From the NCBI GenBank assembly GCA_019242475.1, contig JAFAVK010000074.1, positions 1 through 64,000 on the forward strand: DNA of 64,000 nucleotides, read 5' to 3'. The position numbers and the translations under genes were made by a program. Shown piece after piece: positions 44,501 through 53,763 of this stretch. The notes beneath the pieces were generated by a model that did no database searches, had not been told where the DNA came from, and saw only the letters and a program-made list of their open reading frames with translations. The first letter of the stretch is position 1; each line of letters starts with the position of its first letter. The stretch is from Acidobacteriota bacterium (GTDB taxonomy: Bacteria > Acidobacteriota > Blastocatellia > Pyrinomonadales > Pyrinomonadaceae).

Positions 44501-47458
44501 ATGACAAGCGATCAACCCACTACTTTCCAGGATTTACTTAAAAGAAAGCGGCAGAAACTTTTCGTTGGCCGTCAGGATTACTTGACCTTTTTTGAAAAGA
44601 ATCTGGTGTTATCAGTAGACGATGAGCGCCGCCAATCTATTTTTAATATCTATGGCCAAGCAGGGGTTGGCAAGACTAGCCTTATAGAACGCTTCCGGCG
44701 ATTAGCTGACAACACTAAGGCTATCACTGCATTGGTCGATGAGTCGCACAAAGACATACCATCAGTGTTGGAGCACGTCGCCAGAGAGTTTGAGCAGCGA
44801 GGTCATACGCTCAAGAAATTTAAAGATAGATATAAAGTTTATAGGCAACGCCGGCAGGAATTAGAGGCTGAGCCCGATATGCCAAAAGGGCTCTCGGCAA
44901 TCGCCGGACGTGCCGTGGTAAAGACCGGGTTCAGCTTTGTCCGCTCAGCCCCACTCGGCAGTGTGATTGCCGAACTTATAGATGAAGATTCACTGGCCAC
45001 GCAGCTCAGTGAATGGGGAATGTATGTAGCTCGTAAATTAAAGGATAAGGAGGAAGTGCTTCTGTTGCGAGACCCAGTTGCTGTTCTCACCCCTTTAGTT
45101 ATTGAAGCCTTCAGGGATATGTCCGAGGAGTCGCTCATTGTGCTGTTCTTCGACACTTATGAGCGGACAGACGCACTATTAAGCCCTTGGCTAAACGATT
45201 TGATGATGGGTCGGTACGGGGATTTGCCGGTGGATGTTATTTTCGTTATTGCAGGACAGCATGAGTTAGATAGAAATAAATGGGCTGCTTACGAAGGGCT
45301 AATCCACCGTATTGCCTTAGAACCTTTCACGGAAGCGGAGGCCCGTGATTATATCAGCCGGCAAGGAATCGTGGATGAGAAAGTAGTTGAAACGATTCTC
45401 GCCATTTCAGGAAGGCTTCCATTACTTGTGGCGACCCTGGCTGCTGAAAGCCCAAAAGACCCGGGCCAAGTAGGGAATCCGACGGGCCTAGCGATTATTA
45501 GATTTCTGAAATGGGTGGATACTGATCAGCAGAGACAGCTTGCTTTAGATGCCGCAATACCTCGGAAGCTAAACAGAGACGTACTTCAAATAATAGGCGG
45601 TAGTGACACCTCAGAGTCAAACTTCAGTTGGCTAAAAGAGATGCCTTTCGTACAAGAGCGTTATAACGGTTGGATATATCACGATGTTGTACGTTCTCAA
45701 ATGTTGAGACACAAACGCTCGGAATCACCACAAGGGTGGTTTGACATTCATGGCCGGCTGGCCGGTTATTACAATCAACTTAAGAATGATCTGGCTATTG
45801 CGGAAGACAAGGCGCACCTTAATCTAAAGTGGAGGCAATACGCTCTTGAAGACCTTTACCACTCACTTTGTCGTAGCCCTGAAAAAGAATTAAGTACAGC
45901 TCTCAACGGATTTATTAAAGCATATAGCGTTAGCAAGGAGTTCGCATCTGAGTGGGCTGAAACAGTTCTTGGCGCAGGCCAAGACTCTGAAGCTTCAGAA
46001 TTACTAGAGTGGGGCGCCCGCTTGGTACAGTCAATCAAGACCCATTCCGAGTTCGACCCTAACAAAGCCTTTGAGACTTACACATCATTAATCGGCTCAG
46101 ACAGGATAGAAGACACATTAAGAGGCGAACTCTATTATAGGAGGGGGGATGTTTCCTTAATTTTGGGGAACTTCGAGGATGCAATTGAAGATTTTGATCG
46201 TGCGCTGGTGGTGATGCCTAGCGACTTCTATTGCTGGCTAGCCCGCGGGCTCTGTAACTTTACCAGGGGGCATTTTGATCAATCGAAAGACGATTTACTT
46301 CGCGCCAGGCAATTAGATCCAGAGTCAAAAAAGCCTCCGGTTCTGCTTGCCTGTATTTATTATTATAACGGCCAAAAGCGAGAAGCCATTGAAACGCTAA
46401 ATCAGGCTTCGATTCTGAGTCCTCAAATAGTTTCTATAATTGCTTTAGCGATAGAACTCATGTTCTCAGGTGGATCTTTGCTAAAACGGCTAGTGGGCGC
46501 TCAGGATTTTTCAAAGGAAATTCACGCTAGTATCAGGGCAACACAAGAATTGAGTGAAAGAACATCTCGCGCGAAGCAATTAATTCAAAGCTCCGTGAGA
46601 GGTGAAGTCTCACTATCAGACTTCATACAAGAAGCGAGTAATTTTATCTCTGTCGCGTCGCCTACCATGATTCATGGAGCATTAAACATCATTATGAAGT
46701 CGGCACCTTTTATGAACGCAGTTCAGGATGAGGAGGAAAGGGGGGTAATTTCTGAAAGGCTTGAGTCGCTAGTCAATGAACGTGAGGCATTGATGTCTTC
46801 TATAAACATGCTCACACATATTTTCCCTGTTATCTATACGGCAGTGCCGTATCTTGTTATGGCCCGGTGCGCCTTGAAGCGATACGAAGATGCATTATTT
46901 ATCCTCGATAATGCTAGTCAGGTTTACCCTAACGATCCCAAGATTTCCCATCTCAAGACCGCTGTATACAATCAGCAAGGGATATATGAGGAGGCACTTG
47001 CAAGCCTAGATGAAGTAATAAAGTCAAGTGGTGAGGATGCCTCTGGAATACTTAGTGAACGTGGGCTGGTCCTAACTTATCTAGGGCGTTATGCAGAAGC
47101 GGTCGAAACATATAGAAGAGCACTAAGGAAAGAGCCCGACAGCTTTGCTCTCCTCTATAATTTGGCTGTAGCTGTCGCGCGTCTGGAAGGAAATGCCTCG
47201 GCAGAACCATATTTGGTAAGAGCCCGCGAAGTTTTGGAAAGCCTTCTTGAATCTAGCGCCCGCCCCTTGGCTTTGTATGGATTAGGCGGATTGGAAGCAC
47301 TATTGGGCAACTATGAAGAGGCACTGAATAAGCTACAAGAGGCGGTCCATTCCGATAAAAACATTTTAGAGTTTGCCGGTAGGGATGTTGCTTGGCTTGA
47401 TTTGCAGACAGATGAGCGATTCAAGAGAATTATAGATTCGAATTATTTGGATTCGTGA
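44501..47458 (+). CDS. STAND-type NTPase with C-terminal TPRs, putative defence protein
   Basis: The protein has 985 residues. The P-loop YGQAGVGKTSL is at about residue 49-59 and a Walker B-like LIVLFFDTYE at about 211, followed by VDVIFVIAGQHELDR (sensor-like) and a GRLPLLVATLAAE motif resembling the GxP helix of STAND NTPases. A winged-helix-like segment follows (LNRDVLQIIGG). From about 540 to the end are TPR-like helices (YYRRGDVSLILGNFEDAIEDFDRALVVMP; LSERGLVLTYLGRYAEAVETYRRALRKEP). STAND proteins often sense phage proteins with their repeats and then oligomerise. No N-terminal effector domain is obvious, so an associated effector, possibly the TIR protein next door, would be needed. 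It is AT-rich relative to the host. Confidence 0.8.
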   Translation: MTSDQPTTFQDLLKRKRQKLFVGRQDYLTFFEKNLVLSVDDERRQSIFNIYGQAGVGKTSLIERFRRLADNTKAITALVDESHKDIPSVLEHVAREFEQRGHTLKKFKDRYKVYRQRRQELEAEPDMPKGLSAIAGRAVVKTGFSFVRSAPLGSVIAELIDEDSLATQLSEWGMYVARKLKDKEEVLLLRDPVAVLTPLVIEAFRDMSEESLIVLFFDTYERTDALLSPWLNDLMMGRYGDLPVDVIFVIAGQHELDRNKWAAYEGLIHRIALEPFTEAEARDYISRQGIVDEKVVETILAISGRLPLLVATLAAESPKDPGQVGNPTGLAIIRFLKWVDTDQQRQLALDAAIPRKLNRDVLQIIGGSDTSESNFSWLKEMPFVQERYNGWIYHDVVRSQMLRHKRSESPQGWFDIHGRLAGYYNQLKNDLAIAEDKAHLNLKWRQYALEDLYHSLCRSPEKELSTALNGFIKAYSVSKEFASEWAETVLGAGQDSEASELLEWGARLVQSIKTHSEFDPNKAFETYTSLIGSDRIEDTLRGELYYRRGDVSLILGNFEDAIEDFDRALVVMPSDFYCWLARGLCNFTRGHFDQSKDDLLRARQLDPESKKPPVLLACIYYYNGQKREAIETLNQASILSPQIVSIIALAIELMFSGGSLLKRLVGAQDFSKEIHASIRATQELSERTSRAKQLIQSSVRGEVSLSDFIQEASNFISVASPTMIHGALNIIMKSAPFMNAVQDEEERGVISERLESLVNEREALMSSINMLTHIFPVIYTAVPYLVMARCALKRYEDALFILDNASQVYPNDPKISHLKTAVYNQQGIYEEALASLDEVIKSSGEDASGILSERGLVLTYLGRYAEAVETYRRALRKEPDSFALLYNLAVAVARLEGNASAEPYLVRAREVLESLLESSARPLALYGLGGLEALLGNYEEALNKLQEAVHSDKNILEFAGRDVAWLDLQTDERFKRIIDSNYLDS

Positions 47459-47510
47459 CGTATCGCTATCCTCCCTGTAATATCTTGCGCCTTATCCCCT
47501 GGTCTAGCCT

Positions 47511-47552
47511 CGTTGATGATGAAATTCATAAAACTTCTACGCCGAGAGGCAG
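47511..47552. repeat. Dispersed 42-bp element, copy 2
   Basis: This matches 39107-39148 at 38 of 42 positions, same orientation. It lies in the 203-bp gap between the STAND and TIR genes. Read on the minus strand, it gives the same leader and first codons, then a 28-residue frame with no other similarity, so the shared part is probably a DNA or RNA signal and not coding. Confidence 0.65.
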
Positions 47553-47661
47553 GTTGAGTGTGGGGCGTTCACCTCAGAATCTAGTACGCTGTAAGGACCC
47601 GACAGGGCCTGCTTATAACAAAGCCGGTTAACCCTCAGCTTATATGTGACATCACCTCCCT

Positions 47662-49743
47662 ATGCCGTGCGTATTCATAAGCCACTCCTCTCTGGACCGA
47701 GAGGTCGTGGAGCGCGAGATCATCACGCCACTCCGAGTGCACGGCGTTGATACCTGGTACTCGACTGACGACATCCAGACGGCCTCCGAGTGGGAGCGAC
47801 AGATCCATAAGGGGCTCACGGCGTGCGACTGGTTCCTCGTCGCCCTCTCGCCGCGGGCGGTCGAATCCGAGTGGGTCAGGCGCGAGGTTCACTGGGCCGT
47901 CATGAGGCGGAAGGATAAGGTCGTGCCGGTGATGCTGGAGACCTGTGAGCCGGAGGACCTGCACCTCGGGCTCCTGCCGATCCAGTACATCGACTTCCGC
48001 GGCGGAGGCGGGCGGGCGCTGGAGCGACTCCTTGCCGTGTGGGGCTTGGATAAGGGGACGCAGGTAAGGAGGCTATACCAAGCCGCGCAGGAGGCGATGG
48101 CGAAAGAGGATTGGACTTCAGCCGCGGAGACGTTGGAAGCAGTGTTGCAGCTCGACCCGACGCACTCACAGTCTCTAACGGATCTCGACCATGTTAGGCG
48201 GCAGGAATATGTAGCCTCCCTATATGAGGAGGGGAGTAGGGCCGTTCGGGAGAAACGCTGGAGCGACGCTCTGTTCAAGCTGGGGCGCCTGCGTGAGGCG
48301 AGCGCCGATTATAAGGATGTCGAAGGGCTAATAGCTTTTGCGCGTGCCGAGCTGGATAAGGCGGAGGCTGAACAGCTCTACCGTAGGGCGACAGAGGCAG
48401 CGGAGCGAGTGGATTGGGCCTCGGCCGTTGAACTGTTCCAAGCTGTGCTGAATATTACCCCGTTGCACGCCGGGGCGCAGGCCGGGCTCAGTGTGTCGAT
48501 TCGGCAGAAGGAATTGGCGGAACTGTATGAGGCGGGGCGAGAGCATCTGGAAGGGAAGCGGTGGGGTGAAGCTCTCAAGATGTTCCGGCGGGCGCGGGCT
48601 ATTGATAGGGGCTATAAAGATACAGGTGAACTGATAGCCGACGTGGACGCCCTACTGGCAGAAGAAGAGGAGCAGCACGGGAAGAAAGGTGCACAGGAGA
48701 GAGAGGGAAGAGAGGAGGCCGGAGGGCAATCACAACCAGTCCAAGACCAAGCGCCAGCAGAAGGCCAACATGGCATGCGAACAGCCAGCCTGACCCTGAA
48801 GGAAAAATTGTTCAGGGACTTAAAACTTCTGGCAGCAACGGTCGCTCTATTTTTTCTCGTGGTGGTATCTATTTTTATCACGCGCGGAATTCGAGCATCT
48901 TATCACGATAGTAAGGGTGACACTTTAAACGGGCAGAAGAAATACGCCGAAGCTGAGGCGGAGTATCGAAAGGCTGTCGAAATCGAGCCAGATACTACTA
49001 AGCATCACGACAACCTCGGACTTGTCTTATTACGGCAGGGCAAGTATGGAGACGCGGAGATCGAGTATCGAAAGGCAGTAGAACTGGATCCTATTAATGC
49101 TGATTACCACAATAAGCTCGGCGTTACCTTATTGCAGCAGGATAAGCATGCAGAGGCAGAAGCTGAACATCGAAAGGCTATAGGCTTGGATCCCAGCGTT
49201 GCCATGTATCACGACAACCTCGGACTTGTCTTATTACGGCAGGGCAAGTATGGAGACGCGGAGGTCGAGCAACGAAAAGCAGTTAGTTTGGATTCTAATA
49301 ACGCCGATTACCACATTCACCTCGGATTTGTCTTAAACGAGCAGGAAAAATATGGAGAGGCGGGAGGTGAGTATCTAAAGGCGATAGAGTTGGATCCTAA
49401 GAATGCCAAACGCCACGATAGCTTCGGGGTCGCACTAATCCGGCAGGGTAATTATGAAAGTGCGGAGGTTGAGTATCGGGAGGCAGTTGAACTGGATCCT
49501 AGTAACGCAGATTACCACAACAAGCTCGGGCTAGCCTTAATCCATCAAGGTAAGTATGGAGACGCAGAGGGGGAGTATCGAAAGGCAATCGCATTGGATT
49601 CCAATAATTCTGGCTATCACGTTGACCTTGCAGGTAGCTTACATTATCAGGGAAAGCACGAAGAAGAAAGAGAGGAACTTTTAAAGGCATTACTGATCGA
49701 TCCGAATAATAAAACTGCGAAACAATTCTTAACTCGTCGTTAG
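47662..49743 (+). CDS. TIR-transmembrane-TPR protein, putative defence effector
   Basis: The protein has 693 residues. The N-terminal TIR domain (1-135) has CVFISHSSLDREVV, HGVDTWYSTDDIQTASEWERQI and LVALSPRAVESEWVRREV, the last carrying the position of the catalytic glutamate in NADase TIRs. Residues about 140-330 hold three degenerate helical repeats (LYQAAQEAMAKEDWTSAAETLEAVLQLDP). A transmembrane helix (about 388-410, LLAATVALFFLVVVSIFI) follows a Gln/Glu-rich linker. The C-terminus is a row of about eight 34-residue TPRs, several nearly identical (YHDNLGLVLLRQGKYGDAE). The arrangement suggests a membrane sensor that activates the TIR NADase. No clear ribosome site precedes the ATG; a leaderless start is possible. 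Confidence 0.82.
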   Translation: MPCVFISHSSLDREVVEREIITPLRVHGVDTWYSTDDIQTASEWERQIHKGLTACDWFLVALSPRAVESEWVRREVHWAVMRRKDKVVPVMLETCEPEDLHLGLLPIQYIDFRGGGGRALERLLAVWGLDKGTQVRRLYQAAQEAMAKEDWTSAAETLEAVLQLDPTHSQSLTDLDHVRRQEYVASLYEEGSRAVREKRWSDALFKLGRLREASADYKDVEGLIAFARAELDKAEAEQLYRRATEAAERVDWASAVELFQAVLNITPLHAGAQAGLSVSIRQKELAELYEAGREHLEGKRWGEALKMFRRARAIDRGYKDTGELIADVDALLAEEEEQHGKKGAQEREGREEAGGQSQPVQDQAPAEGQHGMRTASLTLKEKLFRDLKLLAATVALFFLVVVSIFITRGIRASYHDSKGDTLNGQKKYAEAEAEYRKAVEIEPDTTKHHDNLGLVLLRQGKYGDAEIEYRKAVELDPINADYHNKLGVTLLQQDKHAEAEAEHRKAIGLDPSVAMYHDNLGLVLLRQGKYGDAEVEQRKAVSLDSNNADYHIHLGFVLNEQEKYGEAGGEYLKAIELDPKNAKRHDSFGVALIRQGNYESAEVEYREAVELDPSNADYHNKLGLALIHQGKYGDAEGEYRKAIALDSNNSGYHVDLAGSLHYQGKHEEEREELLKALLIDPNNKTAKQFLTRR

Positions 49744-49789
49744 ACCACGGTATATTCGCATTATAAAAACTTAGCCTGTGATGAGGTGG

Positions 49790-49810
49790 CTGTGGCAGGA
49801 CTGTGGCAGG
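49790..49810 (+). repeat. Right copy of paired CTGTGGCAGGA direct repeats
   Basis: It is identical to the 21 bp at 34932-34952 and lies about 120 bp inside attR. The two copies are therefore positioned near both ends of the element, in the same orientation, consistent with integrase arm sites. Confidence 0.6.
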
Positions 49811-49932
49811 AATTTAGAGAAACTCAGGGCAGCGCGGGGTAAGAGGTAGTAAGAGGTAGAAAATGGCTCGATTTTGCCCGCGGCTGCAAGTCGTAGCAAA
49901 ATCAGTTACTTGGTTCCGAGCGGGGATTGAGT

Positions 49933-49986
49933 TTCATAACCCCAAGGTCGGGAGTTCAAGTCTCCCCCCCGCTACCAACATTTTCA
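49933..49986 (+). repeat. attR, 54-bp core
   Basis: An exact copy of attL (34840-34893). The upstream half of the tRNA is absent here, so this is not a second tRNA gene. It marks the right end of the element. Confidence 0.95.
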
Positions 49987-49989
49987 ACG

Positions 49990-50018
49990 CTTTACGGCCG
50001 CCACCCACGGCGGCCGTT
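49990..50018 (+). terminator. Displaced tRNA-Met terminator hairpin
   Basis: ACGGCCGCC and GGCGGCCGT (49992-50016, loop ACCCAC) lie a few bases beyond attR. In the element-free chromosome this hairpin would sit directly after tRNA-Met and probably ended its transcript. The element's left end provides a comparable hairpin (ACAGCCACCA/TGGTGGCTGT, about 34901-34924). Confidence 0.5.
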
Positions 50019-53000
50019 CCTCTTGTGTGGGGACTTCCGGAGCCGGAGGCGCGGCTGCTGGGGCAGTTTGGCCTCGACCCGCGGCGCGTGAAGGTCGGGC
50101 CGGCGCGGCCCGACCTGATCGGAGTCCTTCCGCCCGCGGCCGAAGGCGGCAAGGCGCGTCTGCGCATCTGGGACTTCAAGGCGAGCCAGAAGGCTCGGCA
50201 CGACCATTACATACAGGTCGCCTACTACTCCTTCCTGCTCGACCATGTTGTCAGAGAGGCCGGACTGGCTTCCGTCGAAGTCGACCTAGACTTCGCGGTC
50301 ATCTGCTCGCGCGAAGGCACGCCGCCGTTCGAGTTGCGCCCTTACCGCCTAGCCGTGGACGACTTCCTACGCAATCGCGCGCCATCGCTCTTCGACACGC
50401 CTTCGGCCGACGCGCACTACGACCTCTCGCGCGTCGCCTACATCAGCTCGGAGTCGAAGCGGAGGCTGCGCGCCGAAGGCGTCAGGACACACCGCGAGCT
50501 CGCCGCGCTCGCGGACGAGGAGCGAGTCGGGCGGCTTCAGGCATCAAGCCACGACCTCTTCGTCAACCTACCACGCTACGTCTCGGCGGCGCAGGCGCTC
50601 GAAGACGGCTTGCCGCGGAGCTTGGGCGCGACGACGCTGCTGATGCCGCGCTACGAGGACGTGCGGGTCGTACTGTGCGCCGAGCACGACGCCGTCACGC
50701 AGACGTGCTTCGCGCTCGGCCTTAAAGTTTATGAGGGCTGGGACCAGGAGAGCGGTAAGCCTCTCGGGACTGAGCAGGTGTTCGTCGCGCGCGAGAAGAG
50801 CGGCGAGGCGCAAATCCTCCTCGACTTCCTCCGCGCCTTGAACGAGCTGCTGCGGCGCGTGGACGCGGAGAATCGCGAGGTCGCCGCGCAACCCGTAGAC
50901 GATTACCCTGCCGTCGCGGCCGCGACGGCAGAGTGCGACGGCGCGGAGGCCGCGCTAAACGACTTCAAGGCGAGATGTCCGAGGCTCACGAAAACGAATC
51001 CCGCCTACGAATCTCTGCTCGCCGAGCGCACCGCGCTTCAGGAGCATGTGAAGCAGTCGAAGGCGGGGCTCAAGCAGGCGCAGCGCGAGGCGGCCTGGGA
51101 ACTCAGGAAGCAGCAGCGTCGTCTGCACTTCCACGTCTACGACCCCATAGACCTTCACGTGCTGCGGAGTGTCATCGAGCGACACGTCTTAGACGAAGAG
51201 CCAGCCGAGATGGTCGAGCAGGTCTCGCATCTTGTCCGCCTCTTCCCGCCCTCTTCCATACTTCAGGACGCGGAGACATTTCGCAGCGTGCCGGGTACGG
51301 TCGTCACGCAAGTCCTGCGTTCGATAGTGGCGCCCCCGGCACCGTGCACGTACGACCTCGCGACCGTCTCGAAGGCGTACCAGCCGACGGGCGCAGAGGG
51401 CGAGGAGAAGGGCTACACATTCCGCCCGCGTTACGGCTTTGGCTGCGAGTTCACGAATCAGGTCGCGTTCGAGAGAATCCACGACGCCTGGAGCGGCAAG
51501 GGCTACAACCCCGACCCGAGGAACCCGGAGAGGCAACTGACGGCTGAAGAGGTCTACGAGCGAATCGAGGAGACGGTGAGGAACAAGCTGCACGCCACCG
51601 ACTCGGTCATACGGCGGCTGAAGCAGGAGTTCGGCGACGCGCTCCTATTGAGAAAGGAGCCGTTCCTGCTCTACGGCGAGCTCGACCCGATCAACTTCCG
51701 CCTGCTCGAAGCACTCAGGACATTCTCGCTGCTCGAACCCTCCTTCGAAGAGCTCGAAGTCAAGCACGTCCACACGCTCCCGGTGGAAGACCGCGTCGGC
51801 AAGTTCGTCTGCGTGAGCGGCCTCCGTTTCGTCGAGGGCAGCGAGCAGCCGGACGGCTCGATGTGGTTCACCTTCGACGCAGCGTCGCGCGACGTGAAGT
51901 TCGACGCGGGCGAGTACAACCTCGTCGTCACGCCGGAGCGGCAGCCGGAAATCCTGCTCGGCGACATCGACGGCAGGCTCTTCGATAGGAGCTTCCGCGC
52001 CGGGGATTTGAAAGTAACGCTTGTCGAGTACGACCTGCGCGGCGACCCGCCGTGCCTGCGCCTCCTGCCTGACAACCCTGAAAAGTTCAAGGAGAAGCTC
52101 GACCTCACGCAGCCGTGCGTGCTCGATCAACTCTACGTCGATTACAATTCCGGCCGCGTCATGCGCGTGCTCCGCGGGCTCCACGAGAACGCGGAGGCCG
52201 CGGGGCACCTCCACGAGTTGCTGAAGGGCGGGGTGGTCGAAGACTGGCAGCCTCCGGTCACCGAGTCCGGCGCGGCGGAACGCCGGCTCCGTGAACTCAT
52301 CGAGGCGAGCGGCCATGACCCGGACGGGCTGCTCAACGAGGGGCAGTGGGCCGCCTGGCGCGGCGTCTTCCGCGAGCCGCTCACGCGCGTCTGGGGGCCG
52401 CCCGGCACGGGCAAGACGCACACGGTCGCGCACATCCTCGTCGGCTACGCCCTCGCCGCGTGCGAAGCGAAGCGACCTCTCCGCATACTCGTCACCGCTT
52501 CGACACACCACGCCATCGCCAACGTTCTTAGAAAGGCCGCCGAGTTGGCCGGGGAGTACAGCTTAGGGGCGGAGAGCTTGAACGTGTACAAGCTGCAAGG
52601 AAGCGGCAACGCGGCGGACGCGGAGTTGCCGGCTTCCGTCGAGCGTGTTGGAAACGACGGCTTGGCGTCGCTCCTGCAAACGGAGTCACCGTGCGTTGTC
52701 GTGGGCGGAACGGTCTGGAGCGTCTACAAGGGGATGAAGGAGGCGGGCGGCTTCATCCAGCAGTGGTTCGACGTGGTGCTTGTGGACGAGGCTTCGCAGA
52801 TGAAGCTGCCCGACGCGCTCGTCGCCTTCAGCGCGAGCAAAGCGAACTCGAACATCGTCCTCGCGGGCGACGACCGGCAACTCCCGCCGATCATCCACGG
52901 CAGTTACCCCGAAGAGCACGGGCACATGCTCAACTCGGTCTTCGCCTTCGTGCGCCACCGCATAGGTGAGGCCGAGGCTGGAGACCCGGCCGTCAAGAGG

Positions 53001-53763
53001 CGCATGCTCTTCCAGCTCGAAGAGAACTTCCGCATGAACGAGCCGCTGACGGCCTACCCGCGCGACGTACTCTACGAAGGGCGCTTCCGTCCACCAAACC
53101 GCAAATACGCATCGCCACTACGGAGCCGGTAGAGTTCGACTCCGACGACATCCTCGATCTCCTACTCCACCCCGAGCGCCCCGTAGTGCTCTGTCGTTAC
53201 GCCGCTCCGCGCAGCTTCACCGCGCGCAACCCCGTTGAGGCGGAACTCGTCGCCGCGCTGGCGAAGAAGCTCGCCGCGTCCTGATTGACGAGAAAACAGA
53301 GGAAGCATTCACGCCGAGAGAGTTTGCCCGCTGCGCTCTAGCCGTGCTGTCGCCGCACCGCGCGCAGAACAGCGCGATCCGACAGGCGCTCCGCGAGCGC
53401 GGTTTCGACACCGCGGCCAAGCCGCTCCCACTCGTAGACACGGTCGAGAAGCTTCAGGGCAAGGAGCGCCAGGTCATTCTCGTCTCCTACGGCGTCGCGG
53501 ACGAAGAGTATGTTGAGGCCGAGTCCGAGTCCCTCCTGAGTCGCAACCGCTTCAACGTCGCCGCCACGCGCGCCGAGCGCAAACTCATCGTCTTCTGCTC
53601 CGACACAGTCCTCGACGTGGTGCCGACAGACCGCTGCGTGCTCCTAGAGTCGATGATGCTTAAAGAGTTCCGCCATTACTGTTGCGATGGCAGCGCCCAG
53701 ATTCCATGGAATTCCGCCGAGGACGGCGAAATCCTACTGAACGTCCAGTGGAAAGGTTTTTAG
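50019..53763 (+). pseudogene. Decayed RecB-like nuclease/DNA2-type helicase
   Basis: The remnant starts directly beyond attR with no N-terminus: ARPDLIGVLPP and RIWDFKASQKARHDHYIQVAYYSFLL are the D, D-x-K and Q-x-x-x-Y parts of a RecB-family nuclease. Later come VWGPPGTGKTHTV (Walker A, about 52393), VVLVDEASQMKLPDA and NIVLAGDDRQLPPI (Walker B and motif III), of the TM0106-type nuclease-helicase family. At about 53095 the frame shifts; TTEPVEFDSDDILDLLLHPERPVVL continues in another frame until a stop near 53283, and then a second shift restores VLSPHRAQNSAIRQALRERGFD and NRFNVAATRAERKLIVFC (motifs V and VI). Truncation plus two shifts imply loss of function, though sequencing errors could account for the shifts. 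Confidence 0.82.

Larger units (their letters stand above)
34840..49986. mobile_element. 15-kb capsid-encoding satellite-like integrative element
   Basis: Perfect 54-bp direct repeats bound a segment with a tRNA-adjacent tyrosine integrase (frameshifted), excisionase, primase-polymerase, an HK97-type capsid gene, small tightly overlapping genes and an XRE/HTH divergent switch. The right end carries AT-rich STAND and TIR genes. No portal, terminase, protease or tail gene is seen. Size and content fit a phage satellite or a reduced prophage. The core genes match the host in GC richness, whereas the cargo at 44.2-49.8 kb is far richer in A and T, implying a separate origin. Confidence 0.88.

Noticed and set aside
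47459-47538. 28-codon minus-strand frame starting in the 42-bp element
   Set aside because: After the shared first codons it has no similarity to the 45-residue frame at 38988, and lacks a ribosome site. The element is more likely a DNA signal.
49933-49986. Second tRNA-Met gene
   Set aside because: Only the 3' half and downstream flank match. The acceptor 5' strand and D-arm are absent; it is the attR copy.
49863-50018. N-terminus of the helicase reading through attR
   Set aside because: The frame translates satellite-end and tRNA sequence and has no protein-like features; the homologous part begins only at about 50019.
53133-53283. Separate small gene between helicase fragments
   Set aside because: The frame continues the helicase sequence between two frameshifts and has no start or ribosome site.
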